Assembly (NCBI GenBank): GCA_904419785.1
Contig: CAJFSY010000002.1
Span: 62,001-126,000 of the forward strand
Source: an uncultured Neglectibacter sp.
GTDB taxonomy: Bacteria > Bacillota > Clostridia > Oscillospirales > Acutalibacteraceae
DNA length: 64,000 nucleotides
Direction: 5' to 3'
Shown here: piece by piece, positions 60,676-64,000 of the stretch
Layout of the letters: the number at the start of each line of letters is the position of its first letter
How positions within the stretch are numbered: position 1 is the first letter of the stretch
Notes under the pieces: model-generated
What the model saw: the letters and a program-made list of their open reading frames with translations, nothing else
What the model was told of the DNA's origin: nothing
Database searches by the model: none
Position numbers and translations under genes: made by a program

Positions 60676-61371
60676 TTATAAAAGCAGTTGATGAATCTCT
60701 TTATAATTTTTTGCCTGGTAGGTCACGGTAAGACCGGCAGAAAGTTCCCCGCCTTGTGGGCAGTACCAGAGGGAATCTATTCCCGCATTTTGAGCCCCCA
60801 GCATATCTGAGGTCAGGGAGTCTCCCAGCAGCAAAGCCTGTTCTTTGGCAAAACCGGGGATTCGGGAAAATACATAATCAAAATAACGGGGATCGGGTTT
60901 GGCAGCGCCGGCATCTTCTGAAACAAAATAGGCTTTTACATAGTCCAGCAAGCCCGAGCGTTCCAGCCGTGTTTTTTGTGTGACGGCATTTCCGTTGGTC
61001 ACGATATAAAGTTCGTATGTAGCTGAGAGTTCACGAATCAATTCCAGCGCTCCTGGGTACAGCGCGCCCCCTTGTCCCAAGTTCCGAAAATATTCCTGGT
61101 TCACCGATTCCGGGTCTCCGGAAAGCCCGGATTCATCTAGGAAGTCCCGAAACCGCGCTACGACCAGCTGGGGCTTGGTGCACTCGCCTCGTTCCAGCTT
61201 GGCCCACCACCGGCTGTTGCACCGTTCGTAATGTTCCAGCAGTTCTTTGGTATAGGGACGCTGCTGCGCGAAGCACGTTTCGTAAGTGGCGCGAAAGGCT
61301 TTTTCCATATCTTGGTCAAAATCCAGCAAAGTGCCGTCAGCGTCGAAAAGCAAAAAACGGTAGTGTCTCAC
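60676..61371 (-). CDS. YjjG-type HAD phosphatase (nucleotide 5'-monophosphatase)
   Basis: A 231-residue HAD-family hydrolase: motif I FDADGTLLDF (about 8-17, Asp nucleophile), motif II IVTNG, motif III Lys in AAKPDPRYFDYV, motif IV GDSLTSDMLGA. The helical cap is the YjjG/subfamily IA type, which dephosphorylates (modified) nucleoside monophosphates. GTG 61371 is chosen: AAGGAG lies about ten bases upstream and RHYRFLLFDADG is the usual N terminus. Monocistronic, divergent from the GHL10 gene. Confidence 0.9.
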   Translation of the reverse strand: MRHYRFLLFDADGTLLDFDQDMEKAFRATYETCFAQQRPYTKELLEHYERCNSRWWAKLERGECTKPQLVVARFRDFLDESGLSGDPESVNQEYFRNLGQGGALYPGALELIRELSATYELYIVTNGNAVTQKTRLERSGLLDYVKAYFVSEDAGAAKPDPRYFDYVFSRIPGFAKEQALLLGDSLTSDMLGAQNAGIDSLWYCPQGGELSAGLTVTYQAKNYKEIHQLLL

Positions 61372-61499
61372 AGTAAAGCGCTCCTTTCGGAAACATAGCC
61401 CAGCGGAGGGCCGCATAGGAATGGGATATCCACCATAAGGATGATACCCCAAAGGGCGCCGGCTGTCAAGAAAGCGGCGGCGTTGGAAAGGAAGGCATT

Positions 61500-62729
61500 A
61501 TGAGAAAGTTCCATTTGCGAAAGTATAGCTATTTGGTGCTGTGGCTGGCGTTGTTCTCTGCTGTGGCCGGCGTATGGTTCTTTGGAGGCAGCCAGGAACA
61601 GCCGGGAGAGGGGACGGTCAAATCTTCCCCACAGGCGGGCCCTACCGCCCAAATCCCCCAGGAAGAGGAAGAGACCTTGGTGGGCGTGTGGGTGCCTTAT
61701 TTCTCACTGTCCACCCCGGAAGGCACCCAAGAAGCTTTCGAAGCGAATTATAAGAAGATCGCCGACACTGCTTTAGAAAAAGGTATCAATGCCATGTTTG
61801 TGCATGTGCGGCCATTTTCCGATTCTCTCTATCCCTCTCAGTATTTTCCCTGGTCCCATATCCTGACAGGCACTCAGGGCCAGGACCCAGGTTTTGACCC
61901 GCTGCAGTTTATGATCGACTACACCCACAGCCTGGGCATGGAGTTCCACGCGTGGATCAATCCTATGCGGGTAAAAACATCGGAGACCCCCAGCACTTTG
62001 GCGGATTCCAATCCCTATGTGCAGCTGGGGGAGGAGTACCCCTCTTACTTTATGGAATACGATGGCGGGGTGTATTTGAACCCGGCTTATCCATATGTGC
62101 GTTCTTTGATCGCCGACGGCGCCGCGGAGATCGCCGCCAACTACGATGTAGACGGCATCCATTTTGACGATTACTTCTATCCCAGCCAGGACACCGCCCT
62201 GGACAGCGCAGCTTACGAGGCGTATACCCAATCGGTGGAGCAGCCCCTTTCCTTGGCAGAGTGGCGGAAGGACAATGTCAACGCCATGGTGGCGGAAGTC
62301 TACAACGCTATTAAAGAAGTAAAACCAGAAGTGGTGTTCGGTATTTCTCCTCAGGGGAACATCAAAAACGATGAAGCCATGGGCGCGGATGTAAAGACCT
62401 GGGCGGCAGTGCCGGGGTATGTGGATTATCTCTGTCCCCAGCTTTATTTCAGCTTTGAGAACGAGGCGCTGGGATATACGGAAGCTTTGGCGGAATGGGC
62501 CGCCCTGCCCCGGCACGAAGGATTGAACCTGTATGCCGGCCTAGCGCTGTATAAAGCGGGGACTGACGCGGATAACGGTACATGGCTTCTGCGGGATAAC
62601 ATCATTGCGTTGCAGGCGGAAGCAGCACTGGAAGCGGGATATCAAGGAGTTATTCTCTATTCCTCCGACTATCTGGATGCGGAACAGACCGCTGCTGAAA
62701 TGAAAAATGCCATGGCTGTTTTTCAGTAA
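61500..62729 (+). CDS. Secreted/anchored GHL10-type glycosidase-like protein
   Basis: A 409-residue protein of the YddW/GHL10 (PF02638-like) glycosidase-like family. An N-terminal signal anchor (about 9-28), a Pro/Glu-rich linker, then a TIM-barrel domain with GVWVPYFS, GINAMFVHVRPFSDSLYPS, EFHAWINPMR and DGIHFDDYFYP, where acidic residues would be catalytic. It probably acts on a cell-wall or exopolymer glycan outside the membrane; substrate unknown. ATG 61500 has GGAAAGGAAGG upstream. It is divergent from the HAD gene and ends before the XRE-cupin promoter. Confidence 0.85.
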   Translation: MRKFHLRKYSYLVLWLALFSAVAGVWFFGGSQEQPGEGTVKSSPQAGPTAQIPQEEEETLVGVWVPYFSLSTPEGTQEAFEANYKKIADTALEKGINAMFVHVRPFSDSLYPSQYFPWSHILTGTQGQDPGFDPLQFMIDYTHSLGMEFHAWINPMRVKTSETPSTLADSNPYVQLGEEYPSYFMEYDGGVYLNPAYPYVRSLIADGAAEIAANYDVDGIHFDDYFYPSQDTALDSAAYEAYTQSVEQPLSLAEWRKDNVNAMVAEVYNAIKEVKPEVVFGISPQGNIKNDEAMGADVKTWAAVPGYVDYLCPQLYFSFENEALGYTEALAEWAALPRHEGLNLYAGLALYKAGTDADNGTWLLRDNIIALQAEAALEAGYQGVILYSSDYLDAEQTAAEMKNAMAVFQ

Positions 62730-62741
62730 AATGTATTTTTA

Positions 62742-62771
62742 TTGACTTGTGTCGATTTAAAGTGCTATAAT
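62742..62771 (+). promoter_or_regulatory. Promoter of the XRE-cupin gene
   Basis: TTGACT (62742-62747), 18-base spacer, TATAAT (62766-62771), with TGC before the -10 as an extended -10. Transcription starts near 62779. Confidence 0.78.
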
Positions 62772-62824
62772 GTGAAAATCACAAGGATAAGATCTAAAAT
62801 TATAAAGAAAAGGAGTCAGGTGAA

Positions 62825-63373
62825 ATGTGTGAGATCAATGAAATTGGCCCCCGGCTGCGGGAATTGCGAGAAGCCAGCGACTATACAGTAGAACGTTTGG
62901 CTGCGGAATTGCGGGTAGACCCGGAAGTATACCGGGGCTATGAGCAAGATGGCAAGGATATCCCCATAAGCCTGATTTATGAAGTCGCCAATAAGTTTGG
63001 GGTAGATTTCGCCGAGATCGTTACCGGCGCGCCTTCCCGACTGGATACATATCATATCGTCAAACGGGGCCAAGGCCGTGTAGTCAACCGGAACCCGGAA
63101 TACCATTTTGAGGACTTGGCCTACCGCTATGCGGATAAGGTCATGCAGCCTTTGCTGGTCACGCTGGAGCCTACCGATGCCCCTGCCAAGCTGATCACTC
63201 ATTCCGGCCAGGAATTTAACATGGTCCTGGAAGGAACGGTAATCGTTGTGATCGGAGACAAAGAATTCCATCTGACTGCCGGGGATTCCATTTATTTCAA
63301 TCCCACCATCCCTCACGGCCAGCGGTGCGGCGGGCCTGAGAAAGCACGGTTTGTCACGGTGATTGCGGAATAA
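62825..63373 (+). CDS. XRE-family regulator with C-terminal cupin
   Basis: A 182-residue protein: an N-terminal helix-turn-helix of XRE type (about 6-66, PRLRELREASDYTVERLA) and a C-terminal cupin (about 100-178, with THSGQEFNMVLEGTVIVVIG and AGDSIYFNPTIPHGQ containing His/Glu metal-type positions). Such proteins (PuuR/SutR-like) often control the adjacent catabolic gene. ATG 62825 has AAAGGAGTCAGGTG upstream. It is 49 bases before an acyl-CoA/AMP ligase gene, its likely target or operon partner. Confidence 0.93.
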   Translation: MCEINEIGPRLRELREASDYTVERLAAELRVDPEVYRGYEQDGKDIPISLIYEVANKFGVDFAEIVTGAPSRLDTYHIVKRGQGRVVNRNPEYHFEDLAYRYADKVMQPLLVTLEPTDAPAKLITHSGQEFNMVLEGTVIVVIGDKEFHLTAGDSIYFNPTIPHGQRCGGPEKARFVTVIAE

Positions 63374-63422
63374 AATACGCTTCGGGTTTGATATGTGAGA
63401 AAAGAAAGGAAGTTTGAATCCC

Positions 63423-64000
63423 ATGGACTTGTTGTTGAAAAAATTCCTTCCCCGGATCGAGTTTGATTCTTACGAGGATTTTAAAGAAAATTATACAGTG
63501 AACGTGCCGGAAGATTTCAATTTCGGCTTTGATGTGGTGGACGCCTGGGCTGAAGCGGAACCGGAGAAAAAGGCTTTGGTCTGGTGCGATGAGGAAGATA
63601 ACGAAAAGGTCTTTACATTTACGGAGATCAAGCGGCTCTCCAATAAAGCGGCGAACTTTTTCAAGAGCCTGGGCGTGAAAAAGGGCTCGGTGGTGATGCT
63701 GATCCTCCGCCGCCGGTGGGAATACTGGATCTGCGCCACAGCGCTGCATAAGCTGGGCGCCGTGCTTATTCCCGGCACTTTGCAGCTGACAAAAAAAGAC
63801 ATCGTTTACCGGGGCAACGCTGCCAAGGTCTGCGCGGTGGTGTGTGTCAACGACCCCTTTGTTGTCCAGCAGGTTGAGGCTGCCGAAGGGGATATCCCCA
63901 GTTTGAAAAACAAGATCATGGTGGTGGAGCGCCGGGAAGGGTGGCTGGACCTTAACGAGGAGATGGAGAAGTTCTCCGACGAGTTCCCCCGTCCCACCGG
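63423..64000 (+). CDS. AMP-dependent synthetase/ligase, N-terminal part (cut by window edge)
   Basis: The first 192 codons of an adenylate-forming enzyme, probably an acyl-CoA or aryl-CoA synthetase. It has the N-terminal domain features FTFTEIKRLSNKAANFF, LGVKKGSVVMLILRRR and ATALHKLGAVLIPGT, but the ATP-binding P-loop and C-terminal lid lie beyond the window. ATG 63423 has GAAAGGAAG upstream. It follows the XRE-cupin regulator; an acetyl-CoA-like or medium-chain substrate cannot be separated here. Confidence 0.9.
   Translation, partial: MDLLLKKFLPRIEFDSYEDFKENYTVNVPEDFNFGFDVVDAWAEAEPEKKALVWCDEEDNEKVFTFTEIKRLSNKAANFFKSLGVKKGSVVMLILRRRWEYWICATALHKLGAVLIPGTLQLTKKDIVYRGNAAKVCAVVCVNDPFVVQQVEAAEGDIPSLKNKIMVVERREGWLDLNEEMEKFSDEFPRPT

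Noticed and set aside
1..64000. CRISPR array, prophage, insertion sequence, rRNA or tRNA genes
   Set aside because: No regularly spaced repeats, transposase, integrase or phage structural genes, and no tRNA or rRNA-like sequence was recognised by reading.

Overview
This window looks like the chromosome of a spore-forming, low-redox Firmicute of class Clostridia, probably a gut-type Oscillospirales/Ruminococcaceae relative; the exact taxon is inference. Supporting signs are a stage II sporulation gene (spoIIR), AddAB instead of RecBCD, a T-box leader on thrS, an L20-type attenuated leader on infC-rpmI-rplT, RNase Y, strong AGGAGG-type ribosome sites, frequent TTG starts and a GH2 beta-mannosidase. 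No rRNA, tRNA, CRISPR array, insertion sequence or prophage was recognised, so the region is mostly ordered core genome with a few accessory genes.

Layout. 0-11 kb: the 5' end of sbcD, a PBP5-type carboxypeptidase (dacF), then a long minus-strand block: recG, a small P-loop kinase, yloV, ymdB, an ANT(6)-like nucleotidyltransferase and rny. 11-15.5 kb: T-box-controlled thrS, a tandem EamA transporter gene interrupted by an in-frame TAG, and an unusual membrane-HIT fusion. 15.6-23 kb: a UPF0210-ACT pair, a PHP phosphatase, an Lrp-aminotransferase-DUF362 ferredoxin operon, ispE and an SdpI-like membrane protein. 23-26.8 kb: a two-component system, an ArsP_2-type heavy-metal permease and spoIIR. 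26.8-36.2 kb: addBA and a beta-mannosidase. 36.2-57.3 kb: a nearly continuous plus-strand housekeeping block: infC-rpmI-rplT-trmH-dprA-topA-trmFO-plsX-rnc-radical SAM-smc-ftsY-rdgB-DUF-yhbY-nadD/yqeK-rsfS-DUF2441-leuS. 57.4-64 kb: a Bce-like ABC transporter with a small membrane protein, a YjjG-type HAD phosphatase, a GHL10 glycosidase-like protein, an XRE-cupin regulator and the start of an acyl-CoA/AMP ligase.

Functional themes are translation and its control (thrS, leuS, infC/L35/L20, rsfS, yhbY, trmFO, trmH), RNA turnover and signalling (rny, rnc, ymdB), DNA repair and chromosome handling (sbcD, recG, addAB, dprA, topA, smc), membrane/lipid supply (plsX, yloV, ispE, ftsY) and envelope defence or metal handling.

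The most unusual observations are domain rearrangements in otherwise ordinary genes: a six-segment membrane domain fused to a HIT hydrolase, a DprA with a duplicated C-terminal winged helix, an FtsY whose acidic extension and a basic/aromatic tip sit at the C terminus, a NadD-YqeK fusion that keeps an internal ribosome site, and the two-domain EamA gene split by a single amber codon. None clearly forms a new defence or mobile system. All functional calls come from reading motifs in the sequence, not from database searches.
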